Notes under the pieces: generated by a model | Told to the model about the DNA's origin: nothing | What the model saw: only the letters and a program-made list of their open reading frames with translations | The model's database searches: none | NCBI RefSeq assembly: GCF_018304765.1 | Contig: NZ_CP072642.1 | Span: forward strand, 1 to 64,000 | Direction: 5' to 3' | DNA: 64,000 nt | DNA from: Chloracidobacterium sp. N | GTDB lineage: Bacteria > Acidobacteriota > Blastocatellia > Chloracidobacteriales > Chloracidobacteriaceae | Shown here: in pieces, positions 30,211 to 39,904 of the stretch | Position numbering within the stretch: position 1 is the stretch's first letter | Layout of the letters: every line of letters starts with the position of its first letter | Made by a program: the position numbers and the translations under genes

Positions 30211-31545
30211 ATGACATTTGCCATGGAAGAAACGCTGGAACCGGTCGAATCTGTCGCCGTCGGGAATGGGGACGCTCCCCCGTCCACGAACGGCTTTTAC
30301 GATATTGCGACACTCCGGGACATGCCGCTGTCCGACCTGGTGCGGATTGCCCAGGAACTGGAAGTCCCCGGTGCGGGCAGCCTGCGCAAGCAGGAACTGG
30401 TGTTCAAAATCCTGCAGGCCCAGACCGAACGCTCAGGCCTTATTTTCTCGGAAGGCGTCCTGGAGTGCCTGCCCGACGGATTCGGCTTCCTGCGTGCCCC
30501 GGATTACAACTATCTGCCCGGCCCGGACGACATTTACGTGTCGCCGTCGCAGATTCGGAAGTTCGATCTGCGCACCGGAGACACCATTTCCGGGCAAATC
30601 CGGCCGCCCAAGGAAGGCGAGCGGTACTTTGCCCTCATCAAGGTCGAAGCCATCAACTTCGAGCCGCCCGACCTGCGCCGGGAGCGGGTCCAGTTTGACA
30701 ACCTGACGCCGCTCTATCCCAACAAGCGCCTGCGGATGGAGAGCACGCCGGAAAATCTCTCCGGGCGCGTGCTCGACCTGGTGACGCCGATTGGCCGTGG
30801 GCAGCGCGGGTTGATCGTCGCGCCGCCCCGGACGGGCAAGACGATGCTGCTGCAATCCATTGCGAATTCCATCACGCGCAATCACCCGGAGGTCATGCTC
30901 ATCGTGCTGCTCATTGACGAGCGGCCCGAAGAAGTGACCGACATGCAGCGCAGCGTCCAGGGCGAAGTGGTGAGTTCGACCTTTGATGAACCGCCGACGC
31001 GCCACGTCCAGGTGGCGGACATGGTGATTGAAAAGGCCAAGCGGCTCGTCGAGCACGGGCGGGATGTCGTCATTCTGCTGGACTCGATCACGCGCCTGGC
31101 CCGGGCGCACAATGCCACCGTGCCCCCTTCCGGCAAGATTCTCTCCGGCGGTGTGGATGCCAATGCCCTGCAAAAGCCAAAGCGGTTCTTCGGCGCAGCC
31201 CGCAATCTCGAAGAAGGCGGCAGCCTGACCATCATTGCGACGGCCCTCATTGACACCGGCTCCCGGATGGATGACGTGATCTTCGAGGAGTTCAAAGGCA
31301 CGGGCAACATGGAAATTCACCTCGACCGGAAACTCATCGAGAAACGCATCTTCCCGGCCGTGGACATCAATAAGTCCGGCACCCGCAAGGAAGAACTGCT
31401 CATCCCGAAGGAAGACCTCAACCGGATTTTCGTACTGCGGCGTGTGTTGAGTCCGCTGTCGAGCGTCGAGTCCATGGAGCTGATGCTGAGCCATCTGGAA
31501 CGAACGAAGACCAACGCCGAATTTCTGGCTTCGATGAATGCCTAG
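30211..31545 (+). CDS. rho: Transcription termination factor Rho
   Basis: A hexameric RNA helicase that ends transcription at Rho-dependent sites. It has 444 residues. The N-terminal Rho domain ([21 protein letters not shown]) and the RNA-binding cold-shock-like domain ([20 protein letters not shown]) precede the RecA-type ATPase core. The core has Walker [16 protein letters not shown], Walker [16 protein letters not shown] and the Q-loop region. ATG 30211 or the nearby ATG 30223 may be the start; neither has a strong ribosome-binding site. glgA follows 20 bp after the stop. Confidence 0.97.
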   Translation: MTFAMEETLEPVESVAVGNGDAPPSTNGFYDIATLRDMPLSDLVRIAQELEVPGAGSLRKQELVFKILQAQTERSGLIFSEGVLECLPDGFGFLRAPDYNYLPGPDDIYVSPSQIRKFDLRTGDTISGQIRPPKEGERYFALIKVEAINFEPPDLRRERVQFDNLTPLYPNKRLRMESTPENLSGRVLDLVTPIGRGQRGLIVAPPRTGKTMLLQSIANSITRNHPEVMLIVLLIDERPEEVTDMQRSVQGEVVSSTFDEPPTRHVQVADMVIEKAKRLVEHGRDVVILLDSITRLARAHNATVPPSGKILSGGVDANALQKPKRFFGAARNLEEGGSLTIIATALIDTGSRMDDVIFEEFKGTGNMEIHLDRKLIEKRIFPAVDINKSGTRKEELLIPKEDLNRIFVLRRVLSPLSSVESMELMLSHLERTKTNAEFLASMNA

Positions 31546-31565
31546 TCCCTGCAACCCATTCATCC

Positions 31566-32987
31566 ATGGACATTGTCTTTGCTGTTTCTGAGCTTGCGCC
31601 GCACTCGAAAACCGGCGGCCTGGCCGATGTGGCCGCCGCCCTGCCCAAGGCCCTGGCCGCGACGGGGCTGACCGTGCGCGTGGTGACGCCACGCTATGGT
31701 TTCATCACGGCCGGTGAGTACGTCGGCGAGCTGGCGGTGCCCTTCGGCTTCGGGGTGCAAACCGCCTATGTGTTCCGGGAGCGCCGCCACGGAGTGGAGA
31801 TATTCCTGATTGACGCTCCAGCGTATTTTCAGCGCGGACGCAAGTTGTACGGCGAGCCGGATGACCCCCGGCGCTTTGCCTTTTTCAGCCGGGCCGTCAT
31901 CGAGTTGACGCGCTGGTTTGGCAAGCCGCCGGATGTCATCCACGGCAACGACTGGATGACGGGGCTGATTCCGGTCTATCTGCGTACGACCCTGCGTGGC
32001 GATCCGTTTTTTGCCCGGACGGCAACCATCACCAGCATCCACAACCTGGCGTTTCAGGGCTTTTTTGATTTGAACGACCTGGCCTACTTTGGCCTGCCCG
32101 GCGATTTGCGCCAGGGGCCCGACGGGCTGGAGTTCAGTGGCGCCGGAAGCATGCTCAAGGGCGCCATCCTGGCTTCGGACGCCCTGACGACCGTCAGCGA
32201 GCGGTATGCCCAGGAAATCCAGACACCAGAGTACGGCTTCCGCATGGACGGTCTGCTCCGGCTGCGGCGGCACGATCTGGTGGGCATCCTCAATGGCGTG
32301 GATTATGACGAATGGAATCCGGCTACTGACCCACACATCGCTGCCAACTACACACCAGAAGACCTTGGCGGAAAACGCCTGTGCAAAGCCGACCTGCTGG
32401 CGCGCTTCGGCATGCCGGTTGAGCTGGACCGTCCGGCCATTGTCATTGTCTCCCGGCTGAGCGACCAGAAAGGGATCGACCTGGTACGGGATGTCGCCTG
32501 GCGCATTCTGCACAGCGGGGCCTACTTCCTGCTGCTCGGTTCGGGCGATCCGCGCTATGAGGTCTTCTTTCAACACCTGCGTGACACGGCTCCCCGGCGC
32601 GTGGCCGTTTACTTTGGGCTGAATGAGCCGCTGGCGCACCAGATGGAAGCCGGGGGCGATATGTTTCTTATGCCCTCAGCCTATGAACCCTGCGGGCTGA
32701 ATCAGATTTACAGCCTCAAGTATGGCACCGTGCCGATTGTACGGGCCACCGGCGGGCTGGATGACACCATTCAGGACTTCGACCGGGTGACTGGCACGGG
32801 CAACGGGCTGAAGTTTCGTGCCTACCATGCCAACCGCCTGATGGAAAAAATCTACGAAGGTCTGCTGCTGTATCGTCAGCCGCACGTGTGGCGCATGCTT
32901 CAGCAGAACGGCCTGCGGGCGGATTTTTCCTGGGCCCGGGCGGCGTGGAAGTACCGTGCCGTCTATGAGCACGTCTGCGCCCTGTGA
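31566..32987 (+). CDS. glgA: Glycogen synthase (ADP-glucose type, GT5)
   Basis: Extends alpha-1,4-glucan chains from a nucleotide-glucose donor. It has 473 residues. The N-terminal donor-binding loop reads SKTGGLADVAAALPKAL (KTGGL motif). A central SIHNLAFQGFF stretch and VVSRLSDQKGIDLV (acceptor/donor interface) are typical. The C-terminal catalytic segment LMPSAYEPCGLNQIYSLKYG has the conserved Glu. The start ATG follows closely on rho, so the two may be co-transcribed. It indicates glycogen storage. Confidence 0.95.
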   Translation: MDIVFAVSELAPHSKTGGLADVAAALPKALAATGLTVRVVTPRYGFITAGEYVGELAVPFGFGVQTAYVFRERRHGVEIFLIDAPAYFQRGRKLYGEPDDPRRFAFFSRAVIELTRWFGKPPDVIHGNDWMTGLIPVYLRTTLRGDPFFARTATITSIHNLAFQGFFDLNDLAYFGLPGDLRQGPDGLEFSGAGSMLKGAILASDALTTVSERYAQEIQTPEYGFRMDGLLRLRRHDLVGILNGVDYDEWNPATDPHIAANYTPEDLGGKRLCKADLLARFGMPVELDRPAIVIVSRLSDQKGIDLVRDVAWRILHSGAYFLLLGSGDPRYEVFFQHLRDTAPRRVAVYFGLNEPLAHQMEAGGDMFLMPSAYEPCGLNQIYSLKYGTVPIVRATGGLDDTIQDFDRVTGTGNGLKFRAYHANRLMEKIYEGLLLYRQPHVWRMLQQNGLRADFSWARAAWKYRAVYEHVCAL

Positions 32988-33013
32988 GTGTGCCTGTGAG
33001 TGTGTAAGCCAGG

Positions 33014-33712
33014 GTGGTGCATGTGGCGTGTCGGCATCCCATTGTCATCATTGGCGGGTTTCTCGTGGACTGGACGGCCTACCAGCCGCTGGCCACGACA
33101 TTGGAAACGACCTGCCGCGTCCCGGTCGCCATTGTGCCCCTGACCCAGGCCAGTTGGCTCTATGCCTCGGTAACGGGCAGTTACCGCTCCCTTCTGGAAC
33201 TGACGCACACCACGGTTGAAAAAGCCTGCCGCGAACATGCGGCCGGGCGGCTCAACTTCGTCACCCACAGCGCCGGCGGCATCGTGGCGCGCCTGTATCT
33301 GGGCGATGAGAACTACGATGGCGTTGCCTACCGCGGCCACCGGCGGACGGCAACGCTCATCACCCTGGGCTGTCCGCACGCCAGCCTGCTTTCCTGGACG
33401 CGCCGCACCATGGATTTCGTCAACGGTTGCTATCCGGGTGCGTTTTACGGAACCGTGCAGTATGTGGCTGTCATCGGCCGCGCCATACGCGGAGCTTTTC
33501 CCGGTACGCTGGCCGAGATGGCAGCCTATCAGAGCTACCGGCTGGTGTGCGGCGATGGCACGGTGTGGGGTGATGGCGTCGTCCCGGTCGAAAGCGGACA
33601 GTTGGACGGGGCGACGAACTACATCTGCGAAGGCATCCAGCACGTGCCCAACCGGGCTGATGCGGACTGGTATGACGCCGTGCTCGCCCGGTGGGTCCGG
33701 CATCTGGAGTAA
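33014..33712 (+). CDS. Alpha/beta-hydrolase (lipase/esterase-like)
   Basis: A 232-residue alpha/beta-hydrolase. The N-terminal strand HPIVIIGGFLVDW leads into the oxyanion region. The nucleophile elbow is THSAGGIVARLYL, where Ser lies in a HSAGG variant of GxSxG. A candidate acid (DGVVPVES) and His (IQHVPNRADADW) follow at suitable distances. Similar proteins are common in cyanobacteria and plants and are called lipase-like, but the substrate is unknown. GTG 33014 or 33017 is the likely start. No signal peptide is visible, so it should be cytoplasmic. Confidence 0.78.
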   Translation: MVHVACRHPIVIIGGFLVDWTAYQPLATTLETTCRVPVAIVPLTQASWLYASVTGSYRSLLELTHTTVEKACREHAAGRLNFVTHSAGGIVARLYLGDENYDGVAYRGHRRTATLITLGCPHASLLSWTRRTMDFVNGCYPGAFYGTVQYVAVIGRAIRGAFPGTLAEMAAYQSYRLVCGDGTVWGDGVVPVESGQLDGATNYICEGIQHVPNRADADWYDAVLARWVRHLE

Positions 33713-33740
33713 GTCCGGCATGCAAGGGAAATCATAGCTT

Positions 33741-35198
33741 ATGAACAAGTGGCAGCTCTTCATTGCCGGGGAGTTTCGTCCGGGAGGCCGGCGGGAGTGC
33801 TTTCCTGATTACCATCCGGCAACCGGCGCGGTGACGGCAGAGGTGGCGCTGGCAACGCCGGACGATTGCGATGCCGCCGTTACGGCCGCCAGACAGGCCC
33901 TTCCCGCCTGGCGGCGTCTTCCGGTCGCCGAGCGGGCGCGGTTGCTGCGGCGCGTCGCCGATGGGATCGAAGCGCGCAGCGCGGAGTTTTTGCAGGCTGA
34001 GGTCGCCGATACCGGCAAGCCATGGGCACTGGCGCGTACTCTGGACATCCCGCGTGGAGCAGCAAACTTCCGCATCTTTGCCGATCTGGCCGCCGGGTTG
34101 GCCACGGAATGCTTTGAAACGGCGACCGACGATGGCACCGGGGCGCTCAACTACGGCCTGCGGCGGCCGTTGGGCGTGGTGGGCGTCATTTGTCCGTGGA
34201 ATCTGCCCCTGCTGCTGCTGACGTGGAAAATCGCACCGGCCCTGGTGATGGGCAATACGGTGGTCGTCAAGCCGTCGGAGGAAACACCGGCGACGGCGAC
34301 GCTGCTGGGCGAGGTCATGACGGCGGCCGGTGTGCCGCCGGGCGTCTATAACGTCGTCCACGGCTTTGGCCCGGGAAGCGTCGGGGAATGGCTGGTGGCG
34401 CACCCGGATGTCGCTGCCATTACCTTCACCGGTGAAACCCGTACCGGGCAGGCCATCATGCGGACGGCAGCCGCCCGGACGAAGCGCCTTTCGTTCGAGT
34501 TGGGCGGGAAAAATGCCGCCATCGTCTTTGCCGATGCCGACTTTGACCGCGCCGTGGCCGGCGTGGCGCGGTCGAGTTTTCTCAACGGCGGGCAGGTGTG
34601 TCTCTGCTCGGAGCGGGTGTACGTCGAGCGCCCGGTGTTTGAGCGTTTTGTTGAAGCCCTGGCGCTGGCCGCCCGACAGCTTCGGCCCGGGCCGCCTGAA
34701 GACGAGACCACGACGCTGGGCCCGTTGATTTCAGCGGCGCATCGGGAAAAGGTGCTTGGTTATTATGCGGCGGCGCGGGCAGCCGGGGCGGAAATCCACG
34801 CCGGGGGCGGCTGTCTGGCGCTCCCGCCGCCGTATGACCAGGGCTACTTCGTCGAACCAACGGTCTGGACGGGCCTGCCGGAAGACGCTCCCTGCATCGT
34901 CGAGGAAATTTTTGGCCCTGTCTGCCATGTCGCGCCTTTCGATACGGAGGAGGAAGCGGTGGCGCTGGCCAACGCCGGTGACTACGGCCTGTGCGCGGCA
35001 CTCTGGACGCGCGACCTGGCGCGCGCCCACCGGGTGGCGCACGCGCTCGACGTGGGTGTGGTGTGGATCAATAGCTGGTTTTTGCGCGACCTGCGGACGC
35101 CTTTCGGGGGCATGAAACTAAGCGGTATCGGACGTGAGGGCGGGCGCCACTCACTCGAATTCTACTCGGAAATCAAAAATGTCTGCGTCAAGCTCTGA
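33741..35198 (+). CDS. NAD(P)-dependent aldehyde dehydrogenase
   Basis: An ALDH superfamily enzyme of 485 residues that oxidises an aldehyde to an acid. Key features are the PWNLPLLLLTWKIAPAL cofactor-binding stretch, the general base Glu in LSFELGGKNAAIVF, and the nucleophile Cys in NGGQVCLCSERVYV. The C-terminal EEIFGPVCHVAPFDTEEEA and PFGGMKLSGIGREGG are standard. By overall pattern it lies near the 2-hydroxymuconic-semialdehyde/betaine-aldehyde type, but no aromatic-degradation genes surround it, so the substrate is open. The start is ATG 33741. Confidence 0.92.
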   Translation: MNKWQLFIAGEFRPGGRRECFPDYHPATGAVTAEVALATPDDCDAAVTAARQALPAWRRLPVAERARLLRRVADGIEARSAEFLQAEVADTGKPWALARTLDIPRGAANFRIFADLAAGLATECFETATDDGTGALNYGLRRPLGVVGVICPWNLPLLLLTWKIAPALVMGNTVVVKPSEETPATATLLGEVMTAAGVPPGVYNVVHGFGPGSVGEWLVAHPDVAAITFTGETRTGQAIMRTAAARTKRLSFELGGKNAAIVFADADFDRAVAGVARSSFLNGGQVCLCSERVYVERPVFERFVEALALAARQLRPGPPEDETTTLGPLISAAHREKVLGYYAAARAAGAEIHAGGGCLALPPPYDQGYFVEPTVWTGLPEDAPCIVEEIFGPVCHVAPFDTEEEAVALANAGDYGLCAALWTRDLARAHRVAHALDVGVVWINSWFLRDLRTPFGGMKLSGIGREGGRHSLEFYSEIKNVCVKL

Positions 35199-35245
35199 GT
35201 ATCCGGCGTTGTGCGCCGCAAGCCCCAACAGGAGGTTGTGCCATT

Positions 35246-36085
35246 GTGAGTGAGCATCCACAGGTTGCGTCCTGTCCGGTGGAACCCAAAACCGATGTTC
35301 AGCGCGAAGCGTTCGACCGCGCCCATACGCGCCGCCGCAACGAGTGGAAGCGCTTTTGGAAGGCCGGGATAAAAGCCTTTGAGGCGGGCGATTATGAAAA
35401 AGCGCAGTTTCTTTTTTCTGACGCCGTACGCGAGGCGCGCCGCTTTGGTGAAACCGACCCGCGCTTTGCCACCTGTCTCAACAACCTGGCGATGACCTTC
35501 GATATGCTGGGGGAAACGGCGCAGGCCGAGGCCATCTATCGCCGGGCCATCGAAGCCGACGCCAAGGCGCTCGAAATTCAGCACGGCGGCTTTGTCACCA
35601 GCCTCACCAACCTGGCGCAGATGCTGGCCGACGAAGACCGCATTGCGGAAGCCGTCCAGCTCTATGACCGCGCCATTGCTTTCCTGGAGGCACTCCATGG
35701 CCACGACACGCTGCACATTGCGCCCCTGCTCAGCGAAATGGCGCGGATGTGCGACCAGGACGGCGACTACGCCCAAGCGGAAGCGGCCCTGCGGCGGGCG
35801 CTGGCCATTCGTGAGCACGCGCACGGGCCCGACGATCTCTCGGTGGCGGTCACACTCAACAACCTGGCTGTTTCATGTGATTTGCGTGGCAAGTACGACG
35901 AAGCCCAGGCACTGCTGGAACGGGCGCTGGACATCTTTGAGCGCCGTCTGGGGGAAAACCATCCGAAGGTGGCCGAAACGCTCAAGAATCTTGGTGTGCT
36001 CCACGACCGGCAGGGGCGCCGCCTGCAGGCCGAAGCCTGTTTTGCCCGGGCGCGTTCGATTCTCGACCCTGCTGGCCGCAGTTAG
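35246..36085 (+). CDS. Tetratricopeptide repeat protein (kinesin-light-chain-like)
   Basis: A 279-residue soluble protein made mostly of TPR units of the 42-residue kinesin-light-chain type: FATCLNNLAMTFDMLGETAQ, FVTSLTNLAQMLADEDRIAE, and three further units ending with LKNLGVLHDRQGRR. Such proteins act as docking scaffolds; the partner is unknown. Start GTG 35246 has GGAGG at 35231-35235. The stop shares bases with the stop of the convergent histidine kinase gene (4-bp overlap). Confidence 0.88.
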   Translation: MSEHPQVASCPVEPKTDVQREAFDRAHTRRRNEWKRFWKAGIKAFEAGDYEKAQFLFSDAVREARRFGETDPRFATCLNNLAMTFDMLGETAQAEAIYRRAIEADAKALEIQHGGFVTSLTNLAQMLADEDRIAEAVQLYDRAIAFLEALHGHDTLHIAPLLSEMARMCDQDGDYAQAEAALRRALAIREHAHGPDDLSVAVTLNNLAVSCDLRGKYDEAQALLERALDIFERRLGENHPKVAETLKNLGVLHDRQGRRLQAEACFARARSILDPAGRS

Positions 36086-38118
36086 TTCGTCAGACCTGTG
36101 CCAGCCGCCGTTGGGCTGGGCGTCTGGTCGCGGTCGGGTGGCAACGCTTCCGGCGTTTCGTCCACGGCGCTGATGGGCAGGGACACGGTAAAACTCGTCC
36201 CGACACCGGGCTGGCTTTCCACCCGTACATCTCCGCCATGGGCGGCAACAATGCTCTTGACGATGGACAGTCCCAGCCCGACGCCCACCCCGGAGCGGTT
36301 GTTGCGCGACTGCCGATAGACATCGAACACGTAGGGCAGGTCTTCCGGGGGAATCCCGATACCGGTGTCCGTCACGCTGATCTCGATGAAATCGCGCCCG
36401 ATGTTGACTCCCATGCCGTTGACCACGGCCGTGTTGAGCATGACCACCCCGCCTTTGGAGGTGAACTTGACGGCGTTGGTCAGCAGGTTGCTGATGACGC
36501 GCAGCAGCTTGCTGCGGTCGGCCAGCAGCGACGGGAGTTGACCTGCTTCTGGCAGTTCATACTTCAGGGTGATGTTTTTGCGGTCGGCTTCCGGGCGGAT
36601 GCCATCCACAACTTCCCGGAGCAGGTCCGTGACATCGAATGGCGTACGGTTGAGCGTGATGCCGGTTTCCTCGCTGCGATAGACTTCCTGCACTTCGTTG
36701 AGCAGGTTGAGGGCCCGCTCCAGACTGTTGCGGGCGACACCGATCAGGTGCCGTGTGTCGTCATCGGTCTTTCCGATGGTCTCGAACAGTTCCAGTGCAC
36801 TGTACACACAGCCCAGCGGGGAACGCAGATCGTGGACGAGCATGGCGGCAAAGCGCGCCTTGAGACGGTCCAGTTCGCGGAGTTTGGTGTTGGCTTCGGC
36901 AATCTCAGCGTAGAGTTTCTGGAGTTCGAGTTCGGCGGCTTTGCGGGCCTCGATGTCGCGCAGCCGGAACAGCAGTTCGGTGATGTTCTCGCCGCACCGG
37001 ATGGGGGCCACGCGCCCGGCGCACCAGCGTTGATGTTCCGCGGTAAAGTGGAACTGCGCCTCAAACGAAGCCGCCTGCCCGGTGGTCATCACCTCGCGCA
37101 TGGCCGCGCGGATGGCATTGGCATCGGTTGCATAGTCGAGCAGGTTCTGTCCCAGGAGGATACTTTCCTGACAGCCCAGATCGGCATGGTTGAGGTAGGT
37201 CACTTCGCCGTCGAGGGTGGTGCAGATGAGGATGTCCGGCGCGTTTTCCACCAGTGAGCGAAAGCGGGCTTCGCTTTCGGTAAGCTGGCGGCGCAGGTCG
37301 TTGAATTCCGTCAGGTCGGTGGCGACGGCCACCACGCACGGGCGTCCGCCAATCGTCACCAGGTTGGCGGCGACGGTGACATCACGCATCTGGCCGGTTC
37401 GCGTCTGAATGGTCGTATCGAAGGCCTGTGGCACCGCCTTCTGGCGGAGGGCATGGAGCACCAGGGCGGGCAGCGTCGGGTCGAGCCACAAATTCAGCTT
37501 GCCAAGTGACTGGCCGAGAACCTCGCGGCGGGCGTATCCCGTCAGCTCCTCAAAGGCCGTGTTGATTTCGACCACCTTGCCCGTCCGCGCGCTGAAGATG
37601 CAGCTTGGCGACGGGTTGAGGTCAAAGAACTTCCGAAACCGCTCTTCGCTTTCCCGGACGGCATCCCCAAGACGCTTATAGGCGGTGATGTCTTTGGCCA
37701 GTCCGACCAGACGGACCGGGCGGCCGGCCGCATCCCGGATCGGGAAGATGCTCTCCCGCAGCCAGCGCACCCGACCGTCCGGGCGACAGAGGCGGTATTC
37801 TGTATCCGAACCGTTTGGATTGGTGTGGGCCGCAATCCAGCCGGCGCGGTCGTCAGGATGGACTGCGGCAGTCAGGCGGTCCGGCTCGTGGGTGGCCACT
37901 TCGGGTGAAATGCCCCAGACCTTTTCAAACTCCTGATTGGCATACAACAGCCTTTTTTCCGGCCAGGTGGCCACCCAGAAGACATGTCCCAGATGGTCAA
38001 GGCTTTGCCGCAGCAGCGCCGCTTCATCGGCCGGCAGGGCCGCTCCCTGATGCGTCGTGGTCTGATGATCATCCGTGTCGTTTTTCTGGGAAACCGGCAC
38101 ACCCTGAAAGAGCAACAT
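36082..38118 (-). CDS. PAS-domain sensor histidine kinase
   Basis: A 678-residue kinase from ATG 38118, chosen because an AGGTG ribosome-binding site precedes it; the frame is open to 38196. Three PAS domains are visible in the first 380 residues (VWGISPEVATHEPDRLTAAV; FDLNPSPSCIFSARTGKVVE; LVENAPDILICTTLDGEV). A coiled linker leads to the HisKA helix with H429 in MLVHDLRSPLG. The HATPase domain follows, with SNLLTNAVKFTSKGG and DTGIGIPPEDLPYVFDVY. No transmembrane segment is visible, so the sensor is cytoplasmic. No response regulator gene is adjacent on this strand; the receiver hybrid and NtrC-like genes nearby are candidates. Confidence 0.92.
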   Translation of the reverse strand: MLLFQGVPVSQKNDTDDHQTTTHQGAALPADEAALLRQSLDHLGHVFWVATWPEKRLLYANQEFEKVWGISPEVATHEPDRLTAAVHPDDRAGWIAAHTNPNGSDTEYRLCRPDGRVRWLRESIFPIRDAAGRPVRLVGLAKDITAYKRLGDAVRESEERFRKFFDLNPSPSCIFSARTGKVVEINTAFEELTGYARREVLGQSLGKLNLWLDPTLPALVLHALRQKAVPQAFDTTIQTRTGQMRDVTVAANLVTIGGRPCVVAVATDLTEFNDLRRQLTESEARFRSLVENAPDILICTTLDGEVTYLNHADLGCQESILLGQNLLDYATDANAIRAAMREVMTTGQAASFEAQFHFTAEHQRWCAGRVAPIRCGENITELLFRLRDIEARKAAELELQKLYAEIAEANTKLRELDRLKARFAAMLVHDLRSPLGCVYSALELFETIGKTDDDTRHLIGVARNSLERALNLLNEVQEVYRSEETGITLNRTPFDVTDLLREVVDGIRPEADRKNITLKYELPEAGQLPSLLADRSKLLRVISNLLTNAVKFTSKGGVVMLNTAVVNGMGVNIGRDFIEISVTDTGIGIPPEDLPYVFDVYRQSRNNRSGVGVGLGLSIVKSIVAAHGGDVRVESQPGVGTSFTVSLPISAVDETPEALPPDRDQTPSPTAAGTGLTN

Positions 38119-38296
38119 GACTTGGCACCTCATCTTTTGCGCGATGGGATAACTCGTAACCACCGGCGCGCCTGTTCTGCCTCGCCGTAGGCTCATTCCC
38201 CTGTCACCCTTAAGAGCGAAAAAAGCCGATCAAGTGTGCCAACGTCCCAGGTGTGTCTATGCCACACCGTTTTTTGGAGGGCAGCCGGTGGAGGAT

Positions 38297-38324
38297 GGAA
38301 ACAGGAAACAGGAAACAGGAAACA
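38297..38324. repeat. GGAAACA heptamer tandem repeat in a 388-bp intergenic region
   Basis: Four perfect copies of GGAAACA run from 38297 to 38324 and are followed by a degenerate GGGGGCA. They lie in the divergent gap 38119-38506 between the histidine kinase and the duplicated-domain secreted protein. The rest of the gap holds no convincing gene; its right part (38390-38480) is AT-richer and probably contains the promoter of the plus-strand gene, but I see no clear -35/-10 pair. The repeat could vary in copy number. Confidence 0.85.
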
Positions 38325-38506
38325 GGGGGCAGGCGGCGGGTACGAAGGCTGAAAAAGAAGGCTGGCTGTGGCCGGCGGGAAGCGTTTCCATGGTATCATC
38401 GCGCACGGCAAAACTTCTCCAGTTTTGCGCCAAAATACAGCTTGCGTCTTTTCCAGATAGTTTTCAGGCCGGGAAGCTTTCGTAAGAGCTTTGCATCAGC
38501 AGCTCC

Positions 38507-39757
38507 ATGGATAACATCTTGTCCGGGCAGCAGTCCCAACCGATGACAGGCTGGTGGATGTCCATCCGCCGGGCCGTTGGTCCGGCCTGGGCAACGTGTC
38601 TGCTGGTGGTCCTCATGCTGGTTTCGTTGCCGGGGAGGATTTGCCTTGGTGACACCGGCCGCCAGCGCGAGGGGAGCCACACCCACCTGTGGCGCGCAGG
38701 CAACCGGCAGGAAACCGGCCGGCTGCCGTTTCCAGCGCCGACCCAGATGCCCGGCCAAACGTCTGAACCACCGTCGTCATCGGGGCAGGAAGTCACTGCC
38801 GAAACCCATGACCTGCCCGCTTGGGTGTTGGTTTATCCCTACGCCACCTTCGTGGCGCGCAGCAGCGGTGACGCCGCGACAGAAAGCGGATATTTCACGC
38901 TGGTGACAAACGACATCCTCCACACGGTCTTCGATTTCTACAAACAGACCTATGAGGAGAAGGTCAACGAAACCCAGTTTGCCCTCGACTTCATGGCACT
39001 GTCCCCACGCTATGGGGAACTGTGGCTGACCGGAACGGCCAATGAGACCGTTCGGGTGGCCATGGTCTCCGCTGCGGCTGCGTCACCGGTTGCCGCGTCA
39101 CCGGCGGCGGGAAGAAAGACCTTCATCTATGTTTCGTACACCCGAAGCACCGATTTCGAGTCGGCCTATCGCCATCCGATGAGTGAGATTGGGGACCTGG
39201 CCGACCTCGACTTTCAGCCCACACGCTTCGAGTGTGAGCTGGACAGTGATGAGCGGTTTCTTTTCAGCCGGGAATACCTCAAGGCGATTCACTTTGTTCA
39301 CCGCCAGCACCTGACCTCACGGGCCATCGAGTTCGGTCCGCTGGTCGAAGCTGGTTCGGTCAGCATGCCGGCTTCGGAGTCGGCACCCGGTCAACCGGAC
39401 AAGCTGCCCCCGTGGGTGATCATCTATCCCGGAGCCAGGCTTTTGGCCAAAGCCGTTGATGCCCGGAAAACTTCCGGCACGCTCATTCTGGCCACTGACC
39501 AGGGACAGGAGCAGGTGTATGGGTTTTACAACCAGCGGCTCAAGGAACTGTACCGGAGCTTTGGTCTCGAACGGAGCAGTTGGTCGCAGGATGTGGAGTT
39601 TTCGACGGCCGACTGGACGAACGGCGCGGACAAGTTGCTCAGTGTCATCACCTTGCAGGACAAATCGCCCCAGACGGTGGTTCTGTTGCGGTACAAAGGG
39701 GAAGCCCCCAGAATCGTCAAGCCGCACCGCCGTCACCCGGCAGCGCGCCGCCCGTGA
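38507..39757 (+). CDS. Exported protein with a duplicated YPGA-type domain
   Basis: A 416-residue protein. An N-terminal hydrophobic segment (TCLLVVLMLVSLPGRICLG, about 30-48) is a signal peptide or anchor. Two copies of one domain follow. The first starts at residue 103 (LPAWVLVYPYATFVA ... VFDFYKQTYEEK) and the second at residue 300 (LPPWVIIYPGARLLA ... VYGFYNQRLKEL). This pattern is found in many bacterial lipoproteins and exported proteins of unknown function. It sits between a sensor kinase and a receiver/kinase hybrid, so a sensory or envelope role is possible but unproven. The basic C-terminus is unlike the rest. Confidence 0.75.
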   Translation: MDNILSGQQSQPMTGWWMSIRRAVGPAWATCLLVVLMLVSLPGRICLGDTGRQREGSHTHLWRAGNRQETGRLPFPAPTQMPGQTSEPPSSSGQEVTAETHDLPAWVLVYPYATFVARSSGDAATESGYFTLVTNDILHTVFDFYKQTYEEKVNETQFALDFMALSPRYGELWLTGTANETVRVAMVSAAAASPVAASPAAGRKTFIYVSYTRSTDFESAYRHPMSEIGDLADLDFQPTRFECELDSDERFLFSREYLKAIHFVHRQHLTSRAIEFGPLVEAGSVSMPASESAPGQPDKLPPWVIIYPGARLLAKAVDARKTSGTLILATDQGQEQVYGFYNQRLKELYRSFGLERSSWSQDVEFSTADWTNGADKLLSVITLQDKSPQTVVLLRYKGEAPRIVKPHRRHPAARRP

Positions 39758-39904
39758 GCGGCCTCCGCATTGCCCTGAGCCGAAACGAACCGCTGCACCA
39801 CCCCATCGTCTTCCGTCGGTTGGCGCATGTGGTGCAGGGGAAAACCGGTGGCGGAAAGCTCAGCCGCTTGAGCGAACCCGGACGCTTTTGGGGAGAAAGC
39901 AACT

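Noticed and set aside
30433-31692. A 419-residue minus-strand open frame
   Set aside because: Antisense shadow of rho and the start of glgA.
38297-38324. Possible CRISPR-like repeat
   Set aside because: The units are 7 bp with no spacers, so this is a simple tandem repeat. No repeat-spacer array was found anywhere in the window.
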